NCBI GenBank assembly: GCA_964412895.1
Contig: CAYPQK010000003.1
Coordinates: 3,790-67,789, forward strand
Source of the DNA: CALMRE01 sp964412895
GTDB lineage: Bacteria > UBP6 > UBA1177 > JAKLFG01
DNA length: 64,000 nt
Direction: 5' to 3'
The notes beneath the pieces were generated by a model. That model had not been told where the DNA came from. It saw only the letters and a program-made list of their open reading frames with translations, and ran no database searches. Of the stretch, positions 8,324 to 16,072 are shown in pieces (positions within the stretch are counted from its first letter, which is position 1; every line of letters begins with the position of its first letter). A program made the position numbers and the translations under genes.

Positions 8324-9684
8324 GAGTGACGCTCCGTCAGATAGGTCCGCGCGACCGAAACACCGTAGAGCGCAGCGGCCGACACGATACAGAACGCCGC
8401 GGGTGCGGTCGTCAGCGGCCGGTAAAGGGCCAGCAGGTCGGCCGCGCCTATCCAGAACGCCGCGAACCACAGGAATCCGGCCGCGCCGAAAAGGTAGAAG
8501 GCTCCTTCCCACACCCTGCCGGAAAATATCAGCCCCGCGCCGGGGGCCATCCACGCCACCCGCCGCACCCATCGCGACGACTCGCGGCGTTTGAACGCCG
8601 TCTGATCGCGGTAGCGCCGTATCTCGGTCTCCCGTATCTGGCGCTGATGCTCGGCGATATGAACGCACACGATACAGCGGTCGCTATCGGCGCGGGCGTT
8701 CTCCCCCGGTTCCAACGGAACGCCGCAGGCGGCGCAGAACGCGGCGCGATGACGCGCCAGCGCGAAGGCGGTGATAAGCGTTATGAGAAAAAGAAGGCCG
8801 GCGAAGAAGAAAGCGTACAGTGCGTGCCGTAGCAGCCATGAAGCTGCGTTGCCGTGGAAGAGGTAGGGGACCGTCGCATGGTCGATGCTCCCGGGGGTGG
8901 TGAAGGCGAGGAACTCCGCGGCGGTATGTATCGCGGTCGGGGCGGTGGGCGGAAGGTTGTGGAGCGCGGTGAGGATGCCGTAATTGACGATCAGTAAAAA
9001 GGTCGCGGGGACTATCAGCCACCGTTCGCGCCGGGTCGTCGCCGGGAGTATGAGTGCCGCGATGAGCGGCAGAAAGAGAGTGCCGGCCGGCCGGCCGTAC
9101 GAAAGGGCATGTGCTATGAGGAAACACGCTACCGACATCGACAGAACCAGCGCGCCGGTGGAGATGCCGTAGCGGCGGGACAGCCCCGGGATACGGCGGA
9201 TGAAAAGGAAGATCAGGAACAGGAACAGCGGTATCGCCATGCCGGAAAGTGCCGGTCCGGTGAGGGCGTCGCGCAGCGGCCGCAGGAAGAGCGGCTGGTC
9301 GAGCGCGCCGAGGTAGCCTTTGAAGGCCGATATCCAGTAGTGCGATTCAAATCCGTCGCGGTAGAGCCGCTGAGCGTGCCGCAGGTGCGCCTCTGGCAGA
9401 TGCGGGGCGAGCACGACGGCATGGCGTCCCGCCGCCGCGCGCAGTTTCTCGGTGCCGGGGCCCGCGGTAAGGTCGAGCAGGGTGAGCGCCGCGCCGAAGT
9501 CGTCGCTGATGCCCGCCTCGGTGAGTTTCGCGCGCATCCGGACGACGGCCATTTCGAGATCGGTGCCGTTCGATGCGCCGATGGCGGTGGCCGCCTCGAC
9601 CAGTTCGCGCGAAAGGACGGGGGACGCTTCGGCCGAAAGCATCGATGATGCGAACACTATGATGACGCAAAAGAGGAGTCGCAT
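8320..9684 (-). CDS. Multipass membrane protein with zinc ribbon
   Basis: 454 residues. ATG at 9684 begins a signal peptide (MRLLFCVIIVFASSMLSA); an earlier in-frame Met lies outside it. Residues about 20-150 are predicted periplasmic and helical, possibly TPR-like (LPEAHLRHAQRLYRDGF). Several transmembrane helices follow, then a cytoplasmic four-Cys zinc ribbon (CAACGVPL and CIVCVH) and a charged helix, then three more helices. Not recognised as a named family. It is coupled by ATGA overlap to the DUF4388-like gene downstream. Confidence 0.65.
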   Translation of the reverse strand: MRLLFCVIIVFASSMLSAEASPVLSRELVEAATAIGASNGTDLEMAVVRMRAKLTEAGISDDFGAALTLLDLTAGPGTEKLRAAAGRHAVVLAPHLPEAHLRHAQRLYRDGFESHYWISAFKGYLGALDQPLFLRPLRDALTGPALSGMAIPLFLFLIFLFIRRIPGLSRRYGISTGALVLSMSVACFLIAHALSYGRPAGTLFLPLIAALILPATTRRERWLIVPATFLLIVNYGILTALHNLPPTAPTAIHTAAEFLAFTTPGSIDHATVPYLFHGNAASWLLRHALYAFFFAGLLFLITLITAFALARHRAAFCAACGVPLEPGENARADSDRCIVCVHIAEHQRQIRETEIRRYRDQTAFKRRESSRWVRRVAWMAPGAGLIFSGRVWEGAFYLFGAAGFLWFAAFWIGAADLLALYRPLTTAPAAFCIVSAAALYGVSVARTYLTERHS

Positions 9685-9709
9685 ATCCCACCCGAAGAAA
9701 ACCGCGTCC

Positions 9710-9738
9710 AGTGTAGCACCGCGCGGTCCGGAGCGCAA
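9710..9738 (-). promoter_or_regulatory. Possible sigma-70 promoter for the membrane-protein pair
   Basis: Read on the minus strand: TTGCGC, 17-base spacer, TACACT, ending 26 bases before the ATG at 9684. The -35 box is poor. Confidence 0.3.
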
Positions 9739-9761
9739 ATTTTTGCCGTTCCGCCAAAGAA

Positions 9762-9790
9762 TTGCAAACAGAGGGCGTACCGGCTATACT
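9762..9790 (+). promoter_or_regulatory. Sigma-70-like promoter
   Basis: TTGCAA, 17-base spacer, TATACT. It sits 27 bases before the start of the zinc-ribbon gene at 9817, which also has a strong agggggag ribosome site. Confidence 0.55.
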
Positions 9791-9816
9791 CATCCGTCGG
9801 TGAGAAAGGGGGAGTC

Positions 9817-10530
9817 ATGGAACAGACCGTCACCTGTCCGAACTGCGGATACACCTTCCGCATCGCGAAGGAGACCTTCGACAAGTACCGCGAAGGGATC
9901 AGCCTCAAGAAGCACGAAATGACCGACGGCGACGCGGTGCTGTTAGACTGCGCCGGCTGTAACCGTGTGATCAAGATATCGATACGGACATGGAATGTGG
10001 TCGGCGAGGGTCCGGCGGAACATACCCGCGGTTACGAATGGGTGGGCGGCGCGGACCGTCCGCGGCTTGCCGTTGATGAGTATGCCATCGCGGAAGGGGC
10101 GGCGGCGCCCGAACGGAGCGATCCCTCGTCGGTGTTTATCCGGCTCACCGAATACGGCCGGGTCGAGAAGCCCCTGCCCGACGCGGGGCTTGGCGTAATG
10201 CTGGGGATACTCCTGCTGTGCGCCCTGCCGCTGGCGCTGCTGCTGGCGGAACCGGCGGTCGCCGCGATGGCCGCCGCGCGCGGTTACACCGTGGCGGTCG
10301 TCCCGGAAGAACGACCGCCGGAACCGGAGCCGGAATCGGTCGTTCCCGCCGCCGCCGAACAGGGACCCGCCGAGAAACCGGCCGCGGAGCCCGACGAACC
10401 GCGCCTCCTCACGCCGGTCAAGGAACCGACGCTACTGCGCGACAGCAGGTTCGAGCGGGTGCTCCGGAAATACAACAAACAGATAGAAGATGTTGAGAAA
10501 CAGGCCGATCCGGCCCCGACGGCGAAATAA
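9817..10530 (+). CDS. Zinc-ribbon (MJ0042-type) single-pass membrane protein
   Basis: 237 residues. The N-terminus holds a zinc ribbon: CPNCGYTFRIA and, 30 residues on, CAGC, as in MJ0042-type ribbons of bacterial envelope proteins. One transmembrane helix (LGVMLGILLLCALPLALLLA) lies at about 127-147. The C-terminal part is Pro/Glu/Ala-rich (PEPEPESVV) and ends in a basic helix RFERVLRKYNKQIEDVEK. The layout is cytoplasmic ribbon, membrane anchor and periplasmic tail. Function unknown. It converges on the aminotransferase gene with 3 bases between stop codons. Confidence 0.7.
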   Translation: MEQTVTCPNCGYTFRIAKETFDKYREGISLKKHEMTDGDAVLLDCAGCNRVIKISIRTWNVVGEGPAEHTRGYEWVGGADRPRLAVDEYAIAEGAAAPERSDPSSVFIRLTEYGRVEKPLPDAGLGVMLGILLLCALPLALLLAEPAVAAMAAARGYTVAVVPEERPPEPEPESVVPAAAEQGPAEKPAAEPDEPRLLTPVKEPTLLRDSRFERVLRKYNKQIEDVEKQADPAPTAK

Positions 10531-10533
10531 GCG

Positions 10534-11751
10534 CTACTTCTTGCCCATCTCCTCTTTTATCACTTCGGCGAGGCGGCGGATACCTTCGGCGTTCTTCTCC
10601 TTCGAGGAGAACGAGAAGTTGAGCCGCATGGTATTGCGCCCCGATCCGTCGCAGTGGAAGACATTCCCCAGCACATAGGCGACATTCTTCTCTATCGCCT
10701 TGGGAAACAGTTTTTCGGCGTCCATCCCCTCGGGAAGGCTGACGAAGAGGAAGAGACCCCCCTCGGGATGGGTCCATGTGACCCCTGCGGGCATGTGTTC
10801 TTTCAGCGCGGCCAGCATCGCGTCGCGTTTTTCGCGGTACATCGCGATGACCCGCTGAAGGTTCTTCTCGAAGTGTCCCTGAGACAGGTAGAGCGCCGCT
10901 ATCTTCTGGACGAACGATGAAGTGCAGAGATCGGCCGACTGCTTGACGGTGACGAATTTGTCGAGGATATCCTTGTTGCCGACGATCCAGCCGATGCGGA
11001 AGCCGGGGACGAAGATCTTGGAGAAGGTGCCGAGAACGAGCACCTGTTCGGTGCCGTCGAGCTGGTAGATCATTTTGGGGTTTTTTCCCTCGAAGCGCAG
11101 TTCGCGGTAGGGGCTGTCCTCGACTACGAGCACATCGTACTCATGGGCGATGGCGAGTATCTCTTTGCGGCGCGATTCGGGCATGGTGATGCCGGCCGGG
11201 TTCTGGAAATCGGGGATGGTGTAGATGAACTTCGGCTTCCTGCCCGCCTTTTTGAGTTCTTCGAGCTTCGCCTTCAGATGATCGGGGCGCATTCCCTGTT
11301 CATCGAGCTTGACGCCGTGCATCTGGGCGCCGTAGGCGTTGAACGCCTGCAGGCCGCCGAGATAGGTGGGCAGGCCGCAGATGACCGCGTCGCCCGGGTC
11401 GACAAAGACGCGGCCGAGGAAATCGAGCGCCTGCTGTGAGGAGGTGGTGATGATGATGTTCTCCATCGCCAGTTCCAGCCCTTCGTCCTTGCGGTATTTT
11501 TCGATGAGCGCCTTGCGCAGGCCGTTGTCGCCCTCGGTGGTGCTGTACTGGCACGCCGCGACGCCGTCCTTCTTGAGCACTTCGGTGGCGAGGTCGGAGA
11601 GGATGTCGAGCGGGAACGATTCGGGGGCGGGAAGCCCGCCGGCGAACGAGATGATCTCGGGGCGCTGGGTCAGTTTCAGCAGTTCGCGGATGACCGATTT
11701 CTTGGCGCTTTTCGCGCTACGGGAAAGGATACCCTGAAGGTCTTTGATCAT
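10534..11751 (-). CDS. PLP-dependent class I/II aminotransferase (LysN/2-aminoadipate type)
   Basis: 405 residues. Fold-type I aminotransferase features: ISFAGGLPAPESFP near the N-terminus, the QYSTTEGDNGLRKAL segment, TTSSQQALDF, IPDFQNPAGITM, VEDSPYRELRFEG, and the PLP-lysine motif GTFSKIFVPGFRIGW, with the C-terminal RLNFS arginine. This set is typical of 2-aminoadipate/aromatic aminotransferases related to LysN and to the C-terminal domain of MocR; no helix-turn-helix domain is present. ATG at 11751 is used because GGAG lies 6 bases upstream; a TTG four codons earlier overlaps that site. Exact amino donor cannot be told from sequence. Confidence 0.88.
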   Translation of the reverse strand: MIKDLQGILSRSAKSAKKSVIRELLKLTQRPEIISFAGGLPAPESFPLDILSDLATEVLKKDGVAACQYSTTEGDNGLRKALIEKYRKDEGLELAMENIIITTSSQQALDFLGRVFVDPGDAVICGLPTYLGGLQAFNAYGAQMHGVKLDEQGMRPDHLKAKLEELKKAGRKPKFIYTIPDFQNPAGITMPESRRKEILAIAHEYDVLVVEDSPYRELRFEGKNPKMIYQLDGTEQVLVLGTFSKIFVPGFRIGWIVGNKDILDKFVTVKQSADLCTSSFVQKIAALYLSQGHFEKNLQRVIAMYREKRDAMLAALKEHMPAGVTWTHPEGGLFLFVSLPEGMDAEKLFPKAIEKNVAYVLGNVFHCDGSGRNTMRLNFSFSSKEKNAEGIRRLAEVIKEEMGKK

Positions 11752-11803
11752 GATTATCTCCAAAAAAAGAAAACTTTGATACGCGTACGAACCCTACACA
11801 GGG

Positions 11804-11832
11804 AGCCTATGCGGGAAGCACGGCAATGTCAA
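11804..11832 (-). promoter_or_regulatory. Possible promoter of the aminotransferase gene
   Basis: Minus strand TTGACA, 17-base spacer, TAGGCT (weak -10). A TACGCGTA palindrome at 11780-11787 lies in the leader before the start at 11751 and could be an operator. Confidence 0.4.
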
Positions 11833-11926
11833 AAAAATAAGAGGACCGCAACAAAGTTGAAAAAAACACTATTTCGTGGTAGGGATTTATCGGTCGTTAT
11901 GGAAAAATGAGATCCCGGGGGGTTCC

Positions 11927-13054
11927 GTGAAGAGTCTGAAATGGATGTGTTTCAGCATTCTTATGTGCGGAACGCTTTTCGCACAGACGGGAGAGCAGGG
12001 CTATCTTTCCGTTACGAGCGAGCCGGCCGGTGCCACGGTGTTCGTCGACGGGAAGGAATCGGGAAAAACGCCTTTGAAGCGATTGCCGCTTGCTTCCGGC
12101 GTGCATTCAATGGATGTCGTTTCTCCGTGTCATGAAGACAACTTCGGATATAACCGCGGCCGCGAGATATTCATCGAACCGAACGGCACGCTGGCCGTTT
12201 CGCTTACACTGACCGATCGGATAGAGAAGCTGACGCTTGTCGTACAGGATAAGGAAGAAAAGGCACTTTCCGAGGTAGCGGTTTTCGCGCGTGAAAGAAT
12301 GGTCGGTAAAGCGCCCGGCTCTTTCCTCATGCCGGTCTGCGTCGGAACGGTGATCCTTGCCAAGGATGGTTTTGCCGATGCGTCGATCAAGGTCGATCTG
12401 CGGGAGCCGAAGAAATTCACGGTGAAAATGGTCTCTACCGGGAAGCCGTCGCCGCTCCTTTCCGGCATGGCCACGCTGAAGCAGGATGCCGCCATACCCT
12501 CCGGCCTGCCGAAAGTGTCGGTGATCCCGACGCCCCCCTCATCGGGCGCATCGTTGCCTGCGGCGACGATACCGGTATCGTCCGAGACCGCATCGGCCGG
12601 AAAGCAGCCGGCGGCGGAGTCGCCGATGCCGCTCCAGACGACCGCCGGCTTCGACGGTTTCAAGAAGAGGTTTCCATATTTCTGGTACGGTGTCGGCGTT
12701 GCGGCGGGCGGTGCGCTGGTCGCCATCGGCGGCATCGTCTGTAACCATTACGCCGACAAGAAGTACGATGAATACGAGAGTCTGTCGAGCGAAGAGCGGA
12801 TACTGGAAGAGATGGCCAAGCCGGACTTCGACCGCGACGCCTATCTGGCGCGCATCGACCGGGCAAAAAGCGACGGTAACGATCTGGTCTGGGTGCGCAA
12901 CGGTCTGTACATCGCGGGGGCGGCGATATTCGCGGGCGGTGTGGTGCTGGCGTTCTTCCCCGAACTCGACGACGAGAAGAAAAAGGTCTCCATGCGCCTC
13001 GTTCCCGCCTATCTGCCGGGCGGTGCGGGCGTGTGGTTCGATATGCGGTTCTGA
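11927..13054 (+). CDS. PEGA-domain protein with two C-terminal membrane helices
   Basis: 375 residues. GTG at 11927 is preceded by cggggggttcc and begins a signal peptide (VKSLKWMCFSILMCGTLFA); earlier in-frame codons lack one. Residues about 25-60 form a PEGA-type domain (GYLSVTSEPAGATVFVDGKE..GKTPLK), and two related beta segments follow to about residue 180. A Pro/Ser/Ala linker leads to two hydrophobic helices (WYGVGVAAGGALVAIGGIV and LYIAGAAIFAGGVVLAFF) with a charged segment between. PEGA domains occur in cell-envelope proteins; the specific role is unknown. Confidence 0.7.
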   Translation: MKSLKWMCFSILMCGTLFAQTGEQGYLSVTSEPAGATVFVDGKESGKTPLKRLPLASGVHSMDVVSPCHEDNFGYNRGREIFIEPNGTLAVSLTLTDRIEKLTLVVQDKEEKALSEVAVFARERMVGKAPGSFLMPVCVGTVILAKDGFADASIKVDLREPKKFTVKMVSTGKPSPLLSGMATLKQDAAIPSGLPKVSVIPTPPSSGASLPAATIPVSSETASAGKQPAAESPMPLQTTAGFDGFKKRFPYFWYGVGVAAGGALVAIGGIVCNHYADKKYDEYESLSSEERILEEMAKPDFDRDAYLARIDRAKSDGNDLVWVRNGLYIAGAAIFAGGVVLAFFPELDDEKKKVSMRLVPAYLPGGAGVWFDMRF

Positions 13055-13066
13055 ACAAAGATCCGG

Positions 13067-13515
13067 TCAGATAGTGTCTTTAATGCAGTCGTATGCCTGC
13101 TTGTGATAGCCCTCGGCGCACTGCAGGCAGTTGATGCCGATATACCCTTCATAGCAGAGGCATTCGATCTCCCCGGTGTCGGCGAGCGCACAGTCGCCGT
13201 TGTCGCCGCAGTTATCCTTTTTGCACTGAGCGTAGGTCCGGCAACCGGTCAGGTCATAGCCGAGACAGGTGTCGTTGCACAGGGCCATGCCCCAGACATA
13301 GAGCTCGGGGTCGTATTCGACGCAGGTCAGCGNNNNNNNNNNGGGGGATACTGTTCGCAAAGTTCCCATTCGTTGAGAATGCCGTTACCGCAGGTCGCGC
13401 CGTCGAGAATGAGTTGGTCCATCATTCTGCCGGCATCGACGGTGGGCGGTTCTTCCACGCAGGCAAAAAGCGCCAGTGTCAGCGCGATTAAAACGGTGAT
13501 CGTCGGAAATCGCAT
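13067..13515 (-). CDS. Cys-rich lipoprotein with EGF-like module, interrupted by an assembly gap
   Basis: Begins MRFPTITVLIALTLALFAC (lipid Cys19), continues CGNGILNEWELCEQYP to the N-run at 13333-13342, and resumes LTCVEYDPELYVWG...CNDTCLGYDLTGC, then an EGF-like part CKKDNCGDNGDC..CLCYEGYIGINC. With ten Ns the two halves are in different frames. The coding frame needs a true gap length of 2 modulo 3, and the aligned paralogue at 13577 predicts only about one missing codon. So this is most likely an intact gene of about 145 residues broken by the placeholder gap. It is a short paralogue of the next gene, sharing the CVEEP start and the module order, but lacks the propeller. Confidence 0.7.
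13333..13342. other. Assembly gap (10 N)
   Basis: Ten undetermined bases inside the lipoprotein gene. The number is evidently a placeholder, since keeping it would break the frame. Confidence 0.99.
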
Positions 13516-13537
13516 TCGTCATCCTTCAGAACGATGA

Positions 13538-13566
13538 ACTATATCCGGCGCATAACAGGATGTCAA
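13538..13566 (-). promoter_or_regulatory. Strong sigma-70-like promoter of the short Cys-rich lipoprotein
   Basis: Minus strand TTGACA, 17-base spacer, TATAGT; 22 bases before the ATG at 13515. The same two hexamers and spacer precede the paralogue at 15892. Confidence 0.75.
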
Positions 13567-13576
13567 GGCGGTGGAT

Positions 13577-15892
13577 TTATTCAGTGATCGTGAATGACCA
13601 AATGTCGGAGAAAGTGACCGAACCGTGGCTGTCCTTGGCGAGCACCTGCCATGAGTAGGTGGCGGGTCCCGATATCGTAGGCATCTCAAGGTAGGGGAAA
13701 GTATGTCCACTGACGATCGTGGGCAGGTTCGATGAAACGATCCCGAAGCGTACATCATATGTGACAACATCACCATCATCATCGTTACTAGAATCCCATA
13801 TCAAAAATTCCGGCGGAATGCCGAGGGTCGCGGTGTCTTGAGGGGAAGGTGCTGTTGGATAAGAGGGGGCATGATTGAACTGGGGGGTACCGACATTGCG
13901 ACTGTTTCGCGCATCGTGTCGAACGGATGGCCACGGTGCATCGTGATCGGGTTGTAAGGATAATGGTTGCGTGGCGTAGACATAGTTGTAGAGGACAAAG
14001 TACAGTATGCCTTGCTCGGAGAGAACAATGCGGGATCGCGACAACCATGTGTAGTCGGGGACCACGAAAGTATATTCTTGCACGAGAGAGCCGTTTTTGT
14101 CGAACACACTAAGAAAAATGGTTATATCCCAGTAGGTGTCGCAGGCTGCGGCGGCCAACACAGTGTCTTTGGCCAGTATAGGAGACATATAATAACATTC
14201 GGTTGGCTCGCGGGAAATTGACTTTTTCCAGTTCAAGTCACCCGATGGAGTGAGGGCATAAAGGTCACCTACAGAAGAAATGAAATACAATATCCCGCCA
14301 CTGTCTATCAAGATCGGAGTCCAGACGGAACCTTCTACATTAAGGAATTCCGTTATATTAAGGAGTTCCGTCTTGATGCCGTCGATGGTCGTCTTATAAA
14401 GGGTCTTTGTCTCGACGAAACTATAGATATAGTAGATTGAACCATCAGCATCCATTGAAAGCAAGGTTTCGTTGTTTAGCCACGGGGAGTTTTGTGTCCA
14501 CGCAACTTTTCCATCGGGAGAAAGTAGTCGCAACCTCCCGGAGCCGTCAAGGTCGCCGATATCTCCGTGCGGGCCTATGACCGGAAAATTGAAAACGACA
14601 TCAGATAGGAAATGACGTCCCCATGAATCATAAATGCCTGCTTTATGGAAAAGAGTCCCGTCGGTGGAAACGGCGACGGGGCCGGTATATGCCTCATGCT
14701 CGGGTCCTGTTATCGGAAGGTCTGCGTAAACAAGGGCGCCGTCAGGCGTGATAATATTGCCGAGAACATAAATGTTCTGATCCGGACGCAGAACCACATT
14801 AATATCGCCCGGATTCATGGAACTCTCCATAAGAACAAGGCTCCATTTCTCTGTATTTTCGGGAGTTATGGCATGAAGAATAATGGGATTGTTGGGAGAT
14901 TCTCCTTGTGCCAAAATGTAGAGAGACCCGTCATCTGCAATCGCGATGTCGATGACCTTTTTCGGGAAGGTCCGTTGCCAAAGTACGAGGGAAAGACATT
15001 GGTCATCGGATGTTCGAACGAGATCGTTATCGCATTCCCATTCGCAAAATGGAACAGATTCCCATCCGGATTTTTCCGTATACATTATCTCGTGCGATTT
15101 AAGGATATCGTGACTTTTTATGGGTGCTGCGGGGTCATGGACACACATAACGGTTTTACGGTCGATACATGAGAAGGTTTCCATGGCGTATCCCGGTAAA
15201 CACTCCGCGCAATTCTCCGGATCATGGTGGATGTTGTTGCAGGAGCATACTGGGACGCCGGAAGAGGAGTTACATAGTTCATAGTGAGTGCACGAGGTTG
15301 AAGTGCAGGGCCTGTTCTGCACGCAATCGGCGCCCTCCAGATGATAATCGGCCTTACAATCGGCGCAATCAACCCCTTCGCGCCCAGTCTTGCATTTACA
15401 ATAGGCGGCACCGCTTTGTGCTATCTCACATGTCTGATACTGCGAACAATTAGCCTCCTCGCATCGTGTGTCTACCAGACATTCGCCATCCTTAAAATAA
15501 TACCCTCCTATACAGCCCGAACAGTCGAGGTTCGCTTTTTCGTAATCGCAAACGCAAAATATGTCCGATGCGCCCTGTTCGCAAGAGCCCGCTGAGGAAC
15601 AACGATCAGTCCGGCAGTCCGCATAGGAATAGCAATCAGAAAGATCGATCTCTTGGCAGTCGTTCGTACAAAGAATGTTCCCCGAAATATACAAATCCGG
15701 AGCAAGAACGGAACAATAGCGTTGTTCATGGGAGTCGCATACCTCCCACGACTGCACGATGCCGTCACCGCAGTATCTTTGATCGGCTATCACCTGATCG
15801 ATGGTTGTTGCGGCATCGATATTTTTCGGCTCCTCCACGCAGGAAGAAAATATGGCCAGAGCCAGCATAAGAAAAAGTAACGCGCGAAGCAT
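13577..15892 (-). CDS. Lipoprotein with Cys-rich/EGF-like repeats, beta-propeller and FN3-like end
   Basis: 771 residues. ATG at 15892 begins MLRALLFLMLALAIFSSC (lipid Cys18) with gggg upstream. Residues about 20-85 form the CGDG..E.C..C..C module; residues about 85-230 hold EGF-like repeats (CRTDRCSSAGSC, CSQYQTCEIAQSGAAYCKC, CTHYELCNSSSGVPVCSC). From about 290 to 660 there are repeated propeller strands (IAIADDGSLYILAQG, LSMDADGSIYYIYSF, GDLYALTPSGDLNWKK), like PQQ-binding propellers. It ends in an FN3-like domain (YSWQVLAKDSHGSVTFSD). The DNA is visibly richer in A+T than its neighbours, suggesting transfer or looser constraint. Surface binding role inferred. Confidence 0.8.
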   Translation of the reverse strand: MLRALLFLMLALAIFSSCVEEPKNIDAATTIDQVIADQRYCGDGIVQSWEVCDSHEQRYCSVLAPDLYISGNILCTNDCQEIDLSDCYSYADCRTDRCSSAGSCEQGASDIFCVCDYEKANLDCSGCIGGYYFKDGECLVDTRCEEANCSQYQTCEIAQSGAAYCKCKTGREGVDCADCKADYHLEGADCVQNRPCTSTSCTHYELCNSSSGVPVCSCNNIHHDPENCAECLPGYAMETFSCIDRKTVMCVHDPAAPIKSHDILKSHEIMYTEKSGWESVPFCEWECDNDLVRTSDDQCLSLVLWQRTFPKKVIDIAIADDGSLYILAQGESPNNPIILHAITPENTEKWSLVLMESSMNPGDINVVLRPDQNIYVLGNIITPDGALVYADLPITGPEHEAYTGPVAVSTDGTLFHKAGIYDSWGRHFLSDVVFNFPVIGPHGDIGDLDGSGRLRLLSPDGKVAWTQNSPWLNNETLLSMDADGSIYYIYSFVETKTLYKTTIDGIKTELLNITEFLNVEGSVWTPILIDSGGILYFISSVGDLYALTPSGDLNWKKSISREPTECYYMSPILAKDTVLAAAACDTYWDITIFLSVFDKNGSLVQEYTFVVPDYTWLSRSRIVLSEQGILYFVLYNYVYATQPLSLQPDHDAPWPSVRHDARNSRNVGTPQFNHAPSYPTAPSPQDTATLGIPPEFLIWDSSNDDDGDVVTYDVRFGIVSSNLPTIVSGHTFPYLEMPTISGPATYSWQVLAKDSHGSVTFSDIWSFTITE

Positions 15893-15911
15893 GCAAACCC
15901 CCGCTGACATG

Positions 15912-15952
15912 CACGAAGAACTGCGCAACTATAGCCCCCGTCGTTCTTCGTG
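15912..15952. promoter_or_regulatory. Perfect 10-bp inverted repeat spanning a promoter (candidate operator)
   Basis: CACGAAGAAC at 15912-15921 and its exact reverse complement GTTCTTCGTG at 15943-15952 bracket the -10 box and spacer of the promoter at 15928-15956. Arm centres are 31 bp apart, about three helical turns, which suits a regulator binding both arms on one DNA face. Confidence 0.45.
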
Positions 15953-15956
15953 TCAA
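15928..15956 (-). promoter_or_regulatory. Strong sigma-70-like promoter of the propeller lipoprotein
   Basis: Minus strand TTGACA, 17-base spacer, TATAGT; predicted start near 15921 with a leader of about 30 bases. Confidence 0.75.
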
Positions 15957-16072
15957 GGGGAAGATGCGGCAAAAAAGCGCCGGATGTCGGCCGGTTTGCC
16001 GGAAACTTGCGCGCAGTGCCGTTTTATGGTAGACATTTTCCGCAATATCGGGCATCAACGGGGAGAAAATCC

